The notes under the pieces: generated by a model
What the model was told of the DNA's origin: nothing
Seen by the model: the letters and a program-made list of their open reading frames with translations, nothing else
Databases searched by the model: none
Program-made: the position numbers and the translations under genes
Source: Polyangiaceae bacterium
GTDB lineage: Bacteria > Myxococcota_A > Polyangia > Polyangiales > Polyangiaceae
DNA length: 64,000 bases
Direction: 5' to 3'
Assembly: GCA_013361525.1 (NCBI GenBank)
Contig: JABFXY010000026.1
Location: 62,001-126,000 of the forward strand
In this document: positions 1-8,298 of the stretch, in pieces
Position numbering within the stretch: position 1 is the stretch's first letter
Layout: every line of letters begins with the position of its first letter

Positions 1-2
1 TC

Positions 3-1181
3 GAGCGGACCTGTCAGACGCAGAGCGGACACACGATCATCGACGCCAAGGGATGTCAGGTCATTCGACAGGAGTTCGATGCGCAACACCTGCCGACGTC
101 CGCTGCGTGTTTCTCCTACGACGGCCGGCCGCTCATCGACTCCGACGGCATCCATATCGCGAAGAACACCTTCGACGATCGGGGCAATGCGACGGAGAGC
201 GCCTTCTTCGACGACAAGGGCGCGGGCCGCGCCAACATGGAAGGTTGCATGCGCGTTCGCGTCGAATACGACGCAGCCGGCAACAAGTCGGAGCTTCGCT
301 GCATCGGCCCCACGGGCCTCACCGCCGCATTGCGCGGAACGAAGATGGCGTACGTGCGCAATACCTACGACGCGCACGGCTGCCAGACGCGGCTCGAGCA
401 ATTCGACGTCGATGGGGCCTATGCGACGACGATGGGGATCGTCGGCGTCGACACCGCCCGAGACGAGCAATGTGGCGAGCTTTCCCGCGCGACCATCGAC
501 GCGAAAGGTGGGCTCGTCGCGCCGATCGGGGCGCCCGCCAAGATCGAGAAGACGCTGAACGCCGAGGGCCTCGTCGTCGAGCAACGGTGTTTCAATGCGC
601 AGCAGCTGCCTGCCCATTGCGAGGGCGAGTCGTCGCCGTACGGCTCCGTGCTTCGCTCTGCGTACGACGACAAGGGCCGCGAGATCTCGCTCAAGGCGTT
701 CGACGCGAACGGAAAGGCGACCAACAAGGCGCGAAACTACCCGCACGAAGCGCAGAAGACGTACGACGAACGCGGGCTTCTCGTCGAGATTCGGTATCTC
801 GATACGGAGGGCAAGCCGGCGACGGCGCTCGAGAAGATCGCGAAGCGCGTGATTCGGCACGATGCATTGGGTGCGGAGATCAGCCAGGCCGGATTCGGCA
901 TCGACGGCGCGCCGGTCGTCGACTCGACGCAGACGCACGAGATCCGAACCAGCTACGACGAGCGGCATCAGATCGCGCGCATTCAGGTGAAAGATGCGAC
1001 GGGCGGCCCGCCCGCCCGCGTCGACCTCGTCTATTACGGAATGACCTGGCCGCGCACGGCGGTGCGGCTCGACGTCGTCCGTGAGGACGGTCAAGTCGTC
1101 GAGAACAAGTTCTTCGACAAGACCGAAAAGGAAATTGCCAAGGTCGATTGCCGCAACATCGAAACGATGTGCGTCCGCTGA
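3..1181 (+). CDS. Partial YD-like repeat protein (5' end outside window)
   Basis: The reading frame is open from the window edge to the stop at 1179-1181, so the start lies upstream; 392 codons are visible. The protein is built from about eight imperfect units of 30-45 residues. Most begin with a Tyr/Phe-Asp-x-x-Gly turn (for example YDAAGNKSE, YDDKGREIS, YDERGLLVE) and end in an Asp-x-x-Gly/Lys turn. This is the pattern of RHS/YD-type and related beta-rich repeats, which are usually secreted or surface proteins. Scattered cysteines (QTQSGHTIIDAKGCQ and later) suggest an extracytoplasmic location. No toxin tip or catalytic domain is visible in the retained part. The next gene is convergent, with 4 bases between the stops. 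The repeat class is fairly sure; the function is unknown. Confidence 0.7.
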   Translation, partial: ERTCQTQSGHTIIDAKGCQVIRQEFDAQHLPTSAACFSYDGRPLIDSDGIHIAKNTFDDRGNATESAFFDDKGAGRANMEGCMRVRVEYDAAGNKSELRCIGPTGLTAALRGTKMAYVRNTYDAHGCQTRLEQFDVDGAYATTMGIVGVDTARDEQCGELSRATIDAKGGLVAPIGAPAKIEKTLNAEGLVVEQRCFNAQQLPAHCEGESSPYGSVLRSAYDDKGREISLKAFDANGKATNKARNYPHEAQKTYDERGLLVEIRYLDTEGKPATALEKIAKRVIRHDALGAEISQAGFGIDGAPVVDSTQTHEIRTSYDERHQIARIQVKDATGGPPARVDLVYYGMTWPRTAVRLDVVREDGQVVENKFFDKTEKEIAKVDCRNIETMCVR

Positions 1182-1185
1182 CGCG

Positions 1186-2595
1186 TCACGGTATCGCCGT
1201 GAGGAGCGCGCGAACGGCGTCGGACCAACTGGAAATGACGTCGGTGGAGGGGGGGCAAGCCGTTGCCCCTTCAAGCTCCGCTCGATCGGAGACCGCGAGA
1301 AAGCGGCCGACCGAGAGCCTCCGACCTACGCCGATCTCGAAGGCGGCCACGTCGGCATAGCGCTCTTCGGCTGCCGCGCGCTCGGGCACCGAATCGATCG
1401 ATTCCGAATGAAGCTCGACGACGCCGCGGCGGATCAACGCGCCGAGCTTGATTGCCAAGAGCGCGCGCTCTTCGTCGAGCCAGCCTTGTGGCAAGACGAT
1501 GTGAATCGATAGCGCCTCTTCGTGAAGTATGCGTGTGGCTCGCTCGGCGAACAGGCACACGGCGGCGAGGGCCAGCACCGCGCGCTGCCATGGCGTCCCG
1601 CGTGCGAGCGTTTTTGCGCGGGCCGCGATATCGGGCGACACCGCGATCCATATCGAGATGCGGCGCCGATGGGCGACGTTCTCGTCGCGGGTGTACGACA
1701 AGAGCTCGCCCATCGCCCAGCGAACCGCAAACGGATCCTCGGCGATGTCCCCTGTCTCCGACAGCGCGAGCTCGCTGGTGGCGACACTCTCGAGTGAGCT
1801 CGATTGCGTCATTTCGGCGTATCCGCCCATGGGATAGGTACTGTCGTCGTGCTGGCGCGTCGCGACCTCGTTCGAGCGGCGTCGGCCCACGGCAACCCCC
1901 TGCGGTAGGAGGCGATCGAGCGCAGCCTGCGCCTCCGCGATTTGATGAAGCATCAAACGCGCGGAGCGATTGCGCAGGTACGGCGCGCCCTCGGCGAGCA
2001 CCACGTCCGCAGGACCGAGCAGTCCGCCGGTCCTTCGCGCGCCGAGCGCAATGGCGTCGTAGCGCTCGCGAAGGGAGCTGCGCAACACTCGGTCGCGTAG
2101 CGCGGTCGCCCCGCGTAGGGCGAGGTCGACGACGGGCCGGTCCCAGCCCCGGCGTATGGCCGCGAGCCCGATGGGCGCGACCGGCTCTTCACGTGCGAGG
2201 AGGCGACGCGCGAGCTCCGCTGTGAGGACGCCGCCGGCGTCGAGCGCGACCGGCCGAGGATGACGTGCGAGCGCGTCGCGGATGTCGACCAGCGTGCGGC
2301 TCGCGGCGATCGGGCAAAGGACGGATTGGAAGACACCCCGGACGGCGCGACGGAGCTCCTCGTCGTCGACGAGCGCATTCGACGACGCACGTATGGCTGC
2401 GAGATCCATGCGCACCGGCGGCTCGATAAAGAGGTGAAGGAGATCGATACAGAAGCCGAGCGGTGCGCTCCGCGGCACGAGCTCGGCGGTCGCACGGAGG
2501 AGGCCGGGCCCGAGCAGCGCGAAACGATCGTCGTCGTGCGACACCAGGACCGAGAGCGAGAGCTCGGCGTCGATGCGCGCGAGCTCGTCCGTCAT
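1186..2595 (-). CDS. vWA-like partner of the MoxR ATPase (ternary system component)
   Basis: This is a 469-residue protein. The ATG at 2595 overlaps the stop of the upstream AAA gene as ATGA, which fixes the start and implies translational coupling; a longer frame upstream only shadows the AAA gene. Residues 1-230 are helical with no recognised motif. A short GGYAEM-type segment at about 257-262 precedes a C-terminal alpha/beta region (about 300-469) with the strand/helix order of a von Willebrand A domain. Where a MIDAS DxSxS would sit there is ISIWIAVSPDI, so the metal-binding motif is absent. Proteins coded next to MoxR ATPases are commonly vWA partners, and this one resembles the vWA component of the predicted MoxR/FtsH ternary conflict systems. 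Family assignment is from memory and gene context. Confidence 0.6.
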   Translation of the reverse strand: MTDELARIDAELSLSVLVSHDDDRFALLGPGLLRATAELVPRSAPLGFCIDLLHLFIEPPVRMDLAAIRASSNALVDDEELRRAVRGVFQSVLCPIAASRTLVDIRDALARHPRPVALDAGGVLTAELARRLLAREEPVAPIGLAAIRRGWDRPVVDLALRGATALRDRVLRSSLRERYDAIALGARRTGGLLGPADVVLAEGAPYLRNRSARLMLHQIAEAQAALDRLLPQGVAVGRRRSNEVATRQHDDSTYPMGGYAEMTQSSSLESVATSELALSETGDIAEDPFAVRWAMGELLSYTRDENVAHRRRISIWIAVSPDIAARAKTLARGTPWQRAVLALAAVCLFAERATRILHEEALSIHIVLPQGWLDEERALLAIKLGALIRRGVVELHSESIDSVPERAAAEERYADVAAFEIGVGRRLSVGRFLAVSDRAELEGATACPPSTDVISSWSDAVRALLTAIP

Positions 2596-3620
2596 TCCGG
2601 CTCGAGCCCGAGAAGGCGCGGAACCTTGACTTCGAGCAGATCGATCTCCGAGCGCGTGTCCCCGACGTACGACAGGAGACACAGATCGCTCTTTTCGACG
2701 GCGCCGCCGTGCGTGAGCCACGCGTGCGTGCGAATGAGGCGATAGAGCTTCACCACCTTCCGATCGCTCACGAAGACGTCGTCCTCACGAACCAGCGTGC
2801 GCACGAGGCGCCGAAGCTCCCCGAGAAGCGGCTCTGGGAAGAAGCGGTCGCGATCGCGCTCGGCGCCGTTCGCCGTCTCCACGGTCCGCGCGAACAGAAG
2901 GTTCATGTAGCGGTGCGCTTTGAGGAGGTCGGCGAGCGTCGCGTGGCCCTCCGCCCAAGGGCGCTGGCCGAGCTCGCGCTGCGTTTGAGCGTCGAGGCCC
3001 GCGTCGACGAGATCGACGAAATGGCGCTCTTGCACCGAGCGACAGGCGACCTTCAGGCAAAAACGATCCTTCAGGGCGGCGAGCTCGGCCTGCGCCGGGA
3101 CCTCGTTCGTCGCGGCAAAGAGCACCTTGAGGTGCACGGGCGTCGCGACCCCGTCTTGATAGAACTTTCGCTCGTTGATGACGGTCAACAGGGCATTCAG
3201 GATCGCCGAGCTCGATCGAAACACCTCGTCGAGGAACACCACCGTCGCCGTCGGCAGCTTTCCTCGATCGCGCCGGACGTAGCGCCCCTCGCGGAGGAGC
3301 GCGACGTCGATGGGGCCGAGGATTTCGCTCGGCTCCGTGAAGCGCGTCAGCATGTATTCGAAGTAGTCGGTATCGGGCACACCGAGCGCCTCGCGAAACT
3401 TCGTGACGAGCTCGCTTTTCGCCGTGCCCGGGTCGCCGACGAGCAAGAGCGGCTCCTGCGCGACGGCCGCTACCGTCATCAAATCGACGACGCGCTCGCG
3501 CCCTACGAAATAGCGGGACAGCGAGCGCCGAAATCGACCGAGCCGCTCGCGGATTCGAGGTGCCTCGTCCGCGAGCGTCTGGAAAGGGATGTCATCGATC
3601 GATGTGAAGTCCGTCGACAT
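2592..3620 (-). CDS. MoxR-family AAA+ ATPase
   Basis: The 342-residue AAA+ protein has Walker A GDPGTAKS at 62-69, Walker B VVFLDEVF at 127-134 (D131, E132), sensor-1 Asn in AATNE (N172) and an arginine-finger-like DRF at about 185-187. The insert after Walker B (RSSSAILNALLTVINERKF) is typical of the MoxR/RavA branch. MoxR ATPases act as chaperone-like remodelers together with vWA partners, and the vWA-like gene follows directly with an ATGA overlap. This pair lies 3 kb from, and divergent to, an FtsH-like operon (6659-13940), and the two units together make up the components of a predicted FtsH-vWA-MoxR ternary system. It is cytoplasmic; no membrane segment is seen. The MoxR class is very secure, the system role is inferred. 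Confidence 0.9.
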   Translation of the reverse strand: MSTDFTSIDDIPFQTLADEAPRIRERLGRFRRSLSRYFVGRERVVDLMTVAAVAQEPLLLVGDPGTAKSELVTKFREALGVPDTDYFEYMLTRFTEPSEILGPIDVALLREGRYVRRDRGKLPTATVVFLDEVFRSSSAILNALLTVINERKFYQDGVATPVHLKVLFAATNEVPAQAELAALKDRFCLKVACRSVQERHFVDLVDAGLDAQTQRELGQRPWAEGHATLADLLKAHRYMNLLFARTVETANGAERDRDRFFPEPLLGELRRLVRTLVREDDVFVSDRKVVKLYRLIRTHAWLTHGGAVEKSDLCLLSYVGDTRSEIDLLEVKVPRLLGLEPE

Positions 3621-3632
3621 GCCGTGAAGGTG

Positions 3633-5195
3633 TCATTGATAGAGAAAGACGCCCTTCAGATCTTCGGTGATCGAAATGGGCGAGCCGCCGTTTTTGATGG
3701 ATACGGCGCGGAACTGATAAAGAAGACCGCTCACGAGCGGATCCCCCTCGTAGGTGACCTCGACGTATTTGTCGCCGCTCACGCCGGGGACGTCGAGCTT
3801 CTCCCAGACGAGGGTGCCGTATGCGTCGTAGAGGCGGACTTCGTAATGGTCCTCGCCGCTATCGTCCGCCCAGGAGAACGTGGGCGTGCCGGAAACCACC
3901 TCTTCGTTATCGGGTTTCGGTTCGTCGAGAGATCCGGTGATTTTGAAGCTCTCGTCGATCGTCATGCTCGAGCCCTCGACGGTGATCCGTACGAGGCCCG
4001 TGCCGCCGATGCTGACGTCGGGATCGCGCACGAGGAAGTCGTTCTCGAACGCGGCGAGGACGACGTAATTGCCGTCGGGGACGAATGGGATTTGGAAGTC
4101 GCCGCTCACGCCGGAGACGCGCAAGCCGGGAGGTGCCTCCCCCCGCGCAGCCGTCGGGTTGAAGGTCTCGTCCACGACCAGAATGATTGACGTGTCGCTG
4201 CCGTTGCCCGGATTGACGATCTCGACCTTGCCGCCGATGACCGCCGTCGCCTCGCCGGTCGCGACGAGATCGACACCTTCGGTGACGGCGTCAGCGACGA
4301 CGTCCGCGGTCGCCGAGCCGAGCTGCAGCCCAGCCTTGTATCCGCGCACGCCGACAGTTCCGGCCGGCACGTTGAAGATCGTGTACGAGCCGTCGGTGTC
4401 GGCGATGCCGGTCACACCGCCACCGGCCTCGGTGGCGCCGCCGGCGACGACGAGCGTCCCGATGGGTACGTCCGCGACGACCGTGCCGCTGATGATGCCG
4501 AGCCCATCCGTATTCTCGAGCTCGATGAGGCCGATGTCGGTCGCCGACGACTCCAACAGAAGCGGGTCGCCCGATGCCTGCGACATGTCGATGGGGAGCG
4601 CGACGCGGGGCGGCGCCGGGAAGTTCAAATAACCCTGTGCGTCGGCGCGAAGGAAGACGTCGTATTCCGCGAGGCTGCCGTCGGCGTTGCGAGGGACGGG
4701 CACGGTGAGCTCGTAGTGGCCGGCCGCGTCCGTCGCCGCGACGCCGCTCACCGCCGCGAAGTTCGCATCGCGAGCGACGACGAGCGCACCCTCGATCGCC
4801 TCGTCGGTCGCGAGGTCGAACACCATGCCGCCCAACGTCACCGGCGGGAAACAATCGGGATAGCCGCCGACGACCTCTTCGCAGACGAGCCCAGGCTCGC
4901 AGCCGCCTTCCGTTTCGGTGTTGCAATAACAAGCCGGGTCGCCGTCGGGACCCTCGAGGCACTGTTGACCGCCTTCACACCCGGTGTCTCCGTCGACGGA
5001 GCAGAAGCAATGGGACTCGCCGTCTGCTCCGAGCAGGCATTCTTGACCGTTGCCGCAGCCCGACCCTTCGTCGATGTCACATTCGCCCTCGGGGTCACCG
5101 CAGCTGGGCGCTGCCATGGCTGCGACACCGAGGATGGCGATGTGGGTGGCCACGATCCGCCAGAAGGTTCGTAAGCGAGGTTGCTCGTTTCGCAT
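3633..5195 (-). CDS. Secreted cysteine-rich protein with carboxypeptidase-regulatory-like domains
   Basis: The start at 5195 has GGAGG five bases upstream, giving 520 residues. A hydrophobic signal (about 11-28) ends in AAPSC, a weak lipobox, so it is either a lipoprotein or a secreted protein. Residues about 33-108 hold three short Cys-rich units (CGNGQECL, CEGGQQCL, CEPGLVCE) resembling EGF-like or dickkopf-like knots. Two or three beta-sandwich repeats of the carboxypeptidase regulatory type follow (GGMVFDLATDEAIEGALVVA; GTVVADVPIGTLVVAGG; GGKVEIVNPGNG). The C-terminal 100 residues resemble a fibronectin-III-like domain (TPTFSWADDSGEDHYEVRLYD). No catalytic motif is visible. It lies 12 bases downstream of nothing obviously related, between the two halves of the ternary system. 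A surface adhesin or structural role is inference. Confidence 0.75.
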   Translation of the reverse strand: MRNEQPRLRTFWRIVATHIAILGVAAMAAPSCGDPEGECDIDEGSGCGNGQECLLGADGESHCFCSVDGDTGCEGGQQCLEGPDGDPACYCNTETEGGCEPGLVCEEVVGGYPDCFPPVTLGGMVFDLATDEAIEGALVVARDANFAAVSGVAATDAAGHYELTVPVPRNADGSLAEYDVFLRADAQGYLNFPAPPRVALPIDMSQASGDPLLLESSATDIGLIELENTDGLGIISGTVVADVPIGTLVVAGGATEAGGGVTGIADTDGSYTIFNVPAGTVGVRGYKAGLQLGSATADVVADAVTEGVDLVATGEATAVIGGKVEIVNPGNGSDTSIILVVDETFNPTAARGEAPPGLRVSGVSGDFQIPFVPDGNYVVLAAFENDFLVRDPDVSIGGTGLVRITVEGSSMTIDESFKITGSLDEPKPDNEEVVSGTPTFSWADDSGEDHYEVRLYDAYGTLVWEKLDVPGVSGDKYVEVTYEGDPLVSGLLYQFRAVSIKNGGSPISITEDLKGVFLYQ

Positions 5196-5538
5196 GAAGT
5201 CCTCCGATGGGGACCAGTCTACGCGGAACGAGCGGCCAGGTGCCGGCTGACAAAATTGGCGAACGCCGGCCTGCTTGGAGTCAACGGCTCGTGAAGTCCT
5301 GTCCTCGTTGTCGGGCGTATCGACGCTACGTGGCAACGTCGCTGCCGGCGCTGATTTCAAGAGCGTTCGACGTGCGATTGATCGCAGGCGGGTCGTGCGT
5401 TCTAGCCACGGGTGGTGCAGCCCGCGTGCCAGCAATTTTGCGCCGAGATCTACCGAATCGTGCGAGGCGCCCCCGCACACGAGCGGTGTGCGCGGTCACA
5501 AAGTCCACGCTCGCACGTACGTACAAAGCATCTCCACC
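5196..5538. other. Divergent intergenic region, no gene seen
   Basis: These 343 bases separate two divergent starts. Frames that cross them lack plausible starts or coding bias and only extend the flanking genes upstream. Promoters for both genes must lie here, but no clear -35/-10 pair, operator or hairpin could be picked out. Confidence 0.5.
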
Positions 5539-6171
5539 ATGTACGCTCGTCCTGTGCGCAAGCTCGAGATCTGGCAACCCTGTGACTTCGACGCGGCGCT
5601 CGCGCAGCCGGCCGCCACACCCGGTGCAGTGCACTGTCGAGGTTGTGGCCACGACGTTTACGACCTGTCGCGCATGACCCGTGCGGAGGCGACGGCTTTT
5701 CTCGACAACCGACAGCCCGACCATTGCGTGTTCTTCGAGCACGACGCCGAAGGGCAGATCGTCTTTGCCGATGGGACTGCGGGCGTGATCGGGCGTCTCG
5801 CGCGGGATGCTCGACCGATGATTGCGGTTGCGACGATGCTCCTCGCTGCGTGTGGCTCCAACGACCGCGGACGCGGTGGCGAGGCGACCGCACGTGCGGA
5901 GACAGCGGAGCCGGGCTCCGCCGAGAGCGCGTCCGCCGCCGCTACCGCGTCGGAAGCCGCGCGCACCGAGACGAGCGCAGTGCCGTCCGCGAGCGCTCAG
6001 GCGAGCGCGGCCGCGTCGGAGTCGGCGGACCGGGAGGCATGCGAAATGGGGGCGAATCCGATCGCGGTTCCCGTACCGCCGAGCGCGCAGCGCTCCGTGC
6101 AGCCGGTGCAAGGCGGCCACCATCCGGTTCGCAAGCTCGCGGGTAAGCCGATGCCGCCGCCGAAACCGTAA
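5539..6171 (+). CDS. Membrane or lipid-anchored protein with N-terminal Cys motif
   Basis: ATG at 5539 starts a 210-residue protein; in-frame upstream sequence is compositionally non-coding. The N-terminal 90 residues carry WQPCDFD, HCRGCGHDVYDLSRMTRAEA and DHCVFFEHD. This Cys-x-x-Cys plus VYDLS-MT pattern recurs, to my knowledge, at the N-termini of myxobacterial proteins and looks like a small metal-binding or disulfide module. A hydrophobic stretch PMIAVATMLLAACG (about 94-107) follows and could be an internal transmembrane segment. The remainder is Ala/Ser/Glu-rich and ends in a Pro/His/Lys-rich tail. The next gene is convergent with 17 bases between stops. Function unknown; the gene is likely real on codon bias. 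Confidence 0.6.
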   Translation: MYARPVRKLEIWQPCDFDAALAQPAATPGAVHCRGCGHDVYDLSRMTRAEATAFLDNRQPDHCVFFEHDAEGQIVFADGTAGVIGRLARDARPMIAVATMLLAACGSNDRGRGGEATARAETAEPGSAESASAAATASEAARTETSAVPSASAQASAAASESADREACEMGANPIAVPVPPSAQRSVQPVQGGHHPVRKLAGKPMPPPKP

Positions 6172-6188
6172 CCGCCTTTCGAGCGACG

Positions 6189-6617
6189 CTACCTCGGGCC
6201 GAGCGGCGGATAACCTGCTTGGCCGTGCGGCAGGCTGCCGCCGAACACGCTGCTCCACGTTGCCGCGAAGAGGTTCTTCTGGCGGGTGGTTGCGTCGCGC
6301 CACGCGAAGAAGAAGAGCACCGCGGCGACCGGCAAGCAGACGAACCAGCCGACGCCGAGCCACACGATGCCCATGTCCTCGAGCTCGGCCTCGATCTTCA
6401 CGTCGAGCGCGAAACCACCGTTCGGCATCGGGACTGCGATGATCGTCGTCTTCATCACGAAGCCCAAGCCGACGACCGGGCCTTTGCCCATCCAACTCGT
6501 CGGGCTTATCTGCTGCAGAAGAATCTGCCCGTCGCGGAACAACGCCTCGTGGACCCGGGCTGCCGTCCCGTAAAGATCGTAGCCGGGGACGATCTGACGC
6601 TCGTTGCGCTCGAACAC
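6189..6617 (-). CDS. Small membrane protein of unknown function
   Basis: This 142-residue protein has a polar N-terminal half (about 1-75, with a predicted beta-rich segment around PTSWMGKGPVVGLGF) and one strong transmembrane segment, MGIVWLGVGWFVCLPVAAVLFFFAW (quoted in part: IVWLGVGWFVCLPVAAVLFF at about 84-103). A short basic and Gly/Pro-rich tail follows. It has no recognised domain. It is convergent with the preceding gene and divergent from the FtsH-type operon that begins 41 bases beyond its start, so its promoter overlaps that operon's control region. Coding bias supports it as a real gene. Confidence 0.6.
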   Translation of the reverse strand: MFERNERQIVPGYDLYGTAARVHEALFRDGQILLQQISPTSWMGKGPVVGLGFVMKTTIIAVPMPNGGFALDVKIEAELEDMGIVWLGVGWFVCLPVAAVLFFFAWRDATTRQKNLFAATWSSVFGGSLPHGQAGYPPLGPR

Positions 6618-6658
6618 GGCACGAGGATAGCTCGAACCTTCTATCCTCCGTGTGTCTC

Positions 6659-7747
6659 ATGACGGTCCTCGCGTCGAGGCACGAAACGTCCCCCGTGCTG
6701 CCCGCAGAAGCGGATTTCCTGAGCCTCGCGCGGGCGGTCATGGGGTTCGCGCCCGCGGGTGCGGTCGGTCCTTTGCTCGCTGAGCGCCGGCAGCCGGTCG
6801 AGCTCGGCGACCGAGCCACGGCCGTGTTGCGCGACATCCTCGCGCGCGGCTTGGTGCGCGCGCTGATTCGCGGCGGAGGCCACGCGATACGACGGGCAGG
6901 GACGACGGACGCGCGGACCCGCCGGGGGCGGATCTGGGAGCGGCACGCGCCGCCGCGAACGACCATCGGACGCGCCAGCCTGACCCTGCTTCGCCGCTTG
7001 TACGTGGCGTCGGCGCTCGACGATCCGAGTCGGATCGAGGCGATCGACGTGGAGCTCACCGACGCCGACGAGGTGATCTTCCTTCTCGCGGCGGCGTGTT
7101 GCGCGGCGGCAGGGATGCGACGCGCGGTACGAGCGCCCGCCTTCGAACGCTCGCTCCTCGTCCGAATCGCGTTTCCGGAGGCGCAGCGCTTGCCGCTCGC
7201 GGCGGGCTCGGTGGCCGCGTGGCTCTCGGGGCCGCGCGCCATCGTGCTCGAAGGCCTGCGTGATCGATTGGCGCAGCACGTAACTCGTGCCGAACGAATG
7301 CGACGGGGCGCGACGACGCCCGAAGAGGCGATCGCGATCGAGGCGTCGATCACCGCCGGCACGCTCGCGTTCGGTCGTGCGATCGTCGAGGCTGGTCGTC
7401 CGGATCTCGCGCTGTTTCTGCTCGACGGTGCGAGGCCGCTCATCGTCGATCGAGCCTCTGCGTCGCCCGATGTGTGGTCCGTCTCGTGTGCGCGCGGACG
7501 TCCGCTGAGCGAGCGCAGCCGTCTCCTTCAGGGCGCGTTTCCGTTGCTCGAGACCGTGCTTTCATTTCGGTCCGTCCTCGCTCGTGCACGCGCCGTCGGC
7601 TTCGTCGACGACGGTCATGACGAGGCGCAGGCGATCATCGAAGCGCTCGAATGGTGGGGTGAGACGGGCTTCGACCGCGCCGGCGCCGTGGTTCGCGCGC
7701 TCTCGTCGATCCCCTCCGAATCGGGCATCGTAGGCGGAGGAGCATGA
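6659..7747 (+). CDS. Helical component of FtsH-type ternary system
   Basis: The ATG at 6659 gives 362 residues; a GTG at 6650 is an alternative and neither has a strong ribosome site. The protein is almost entirely helical, rich in Ala, Arg and Leu, with no membrane segment or catalytic motif visible (RTTIGRASLTLLRRLYVASA, DADEVIFLLAAACCAAAGM). It opens a five-gene operon: its stop overlaps the next start as ATGA at 7744. Position directly before the FtsH-like protease suggests it is one of the accessory X proteins of the predicted FtsH ternary conflict systems, perhaps a substrate or effector adaptor. That assignment rests on context; the sequence alone gives no function. Confidence 0.6.
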   Translation: MTVLASRHETSPVLPAEADFLSLARAVMGFAPAGAVGPLLAERRQPVELGDRATAVLRDILARGLVRALIRGGGHAIRRAGTTDARTRRGRIWERHAPPRTTIGRASLTLLRRLYVASALDDPSRIEAIDVELTDADEVIFLLAAACCAAAGMRRAVRAPAFERSLLVRIAFPEAQRLPLAAGSVAAWLSGPRAIVLEGLRDRLAQHVTRAERMRRGATTPEEAIAIEASITAGTLAFGRAIVEAGRPDLALFLLDGARPLIVDRASASPDVWSVSCARGRPLSERSRLLQGAFPLLETVLSFRSVLARARAVGFVDDGHDEAQAIIEALEWWGETGFDRAGAVVRALSSIPSESGIVGGGA

Positions 7748-8298
7748 GCAAGCCGTACGTGATTCGTATCTCCGAGACGGTTCGTCGCCACGTCGTGGTG
7801 GAGGACGGTGTGGAGGCGCGCCTCGATCTCCTCGAGATTTTGCCCCGCGACGATATGTCGGCGCTCCTCGAGGCGGAGCTCGAACGCCGCGGCTTCGTCG
7901 TCGCGGAAGGAAACGCGACCCGCGACGACGCGGAGGATATCGGCGTGCGCATCGACGTCGCTGCCCGCCGCGTCCACGTCGGCATTCGGAAGGAGGACGA
8001 AGTCGCCCTCACCCTCGACCGATCCATTCGGAGCGAACACCGCGAGGCGACGGACGATGATCGCGCGCAGGTCGTCGCGGAGGCGGAGGTGCTCGTCGAG
8101 CGCGAGCGAGAGGCGCGTCGCCGCGACGCCACGCAGATGCTCGAGCGAAAGCTCGGCGACCTTCGCGCCGAGCTCGACGAGGTCGTCGTCAAAGTGACCC
8201 AGGAAGCGCTGCGCAGGCGCGCCGGCCAGATCGGCGAGATTCAAAGCATCGAGGAGGACGCGGCGACCGGGTCGATGACCATCCGCGTGCGCGTATGA
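7744..8298 (+). CDS. Coiled-coil accessory protein of FtsH-type ternary system
   Basis: This 184-residue protein overlaps both neighbours by ATGA, so it is translated in a coupled block. The N-terminal 90 residues form a small alpha/beta domain (ISETVRRHVVVEDGVEARLD; LEAELERRGF; IGVRIDVAARRVHVGI) whose repeated GV.I.ID..A..V pattern suggests a beta-sheet. Residues about 100-160 are a charged coiled coil (AEAEVLVEREREARRRDATQ) and the C-terminus returns to a strand (GSMTIRVRV). It has no enzyme motif. A scaffold or adaptor that bridges the helical protein and the protease is inferred. It resembles accessory X domains of the FtsH ternary systems as I remember them. Confidence 0.6.
   Translation: MSKPYVIRISETVRRHVVVEDGVEARLDLLEILPRDDMSALLEAELERRGFVVAEGNATRDDAEDIGVRIDVAARRVHVGIRKEDEVALTLDRSIRSEHREATDDDRAQVVAEAEVLVEREREARRRDATQMLERKLGDLRAELDEVVVKVTQEALRRRAGQIGEIQSIEEDAATGSMTIRVRV

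Noticed and set aside
2463-4190. Plus-strand open frame opposite the MoxR ATPase and lipoprotein genes
   Set aside because: Antisense to the unmistakable MoxR ATPase; composition is non-coding.
3633-6617. The three genes between the MoxR pair and the FtsH-type operon as part of the ternary system
   Set aside because: They encode an exported Cys-rich protein, a Cys-motif membrane protein and a small membrane protein, with no ternary-system resemblance; only position argues for it.
5326-7443. Long minus-strand open frame of more than 700 codons across several genes
   Set aside because: It is Arg/Ala/Ser-rich, crosses the ends of plus-strand genes with clear domains or coding bias and has no recognisable motif; a by-product of high GC.
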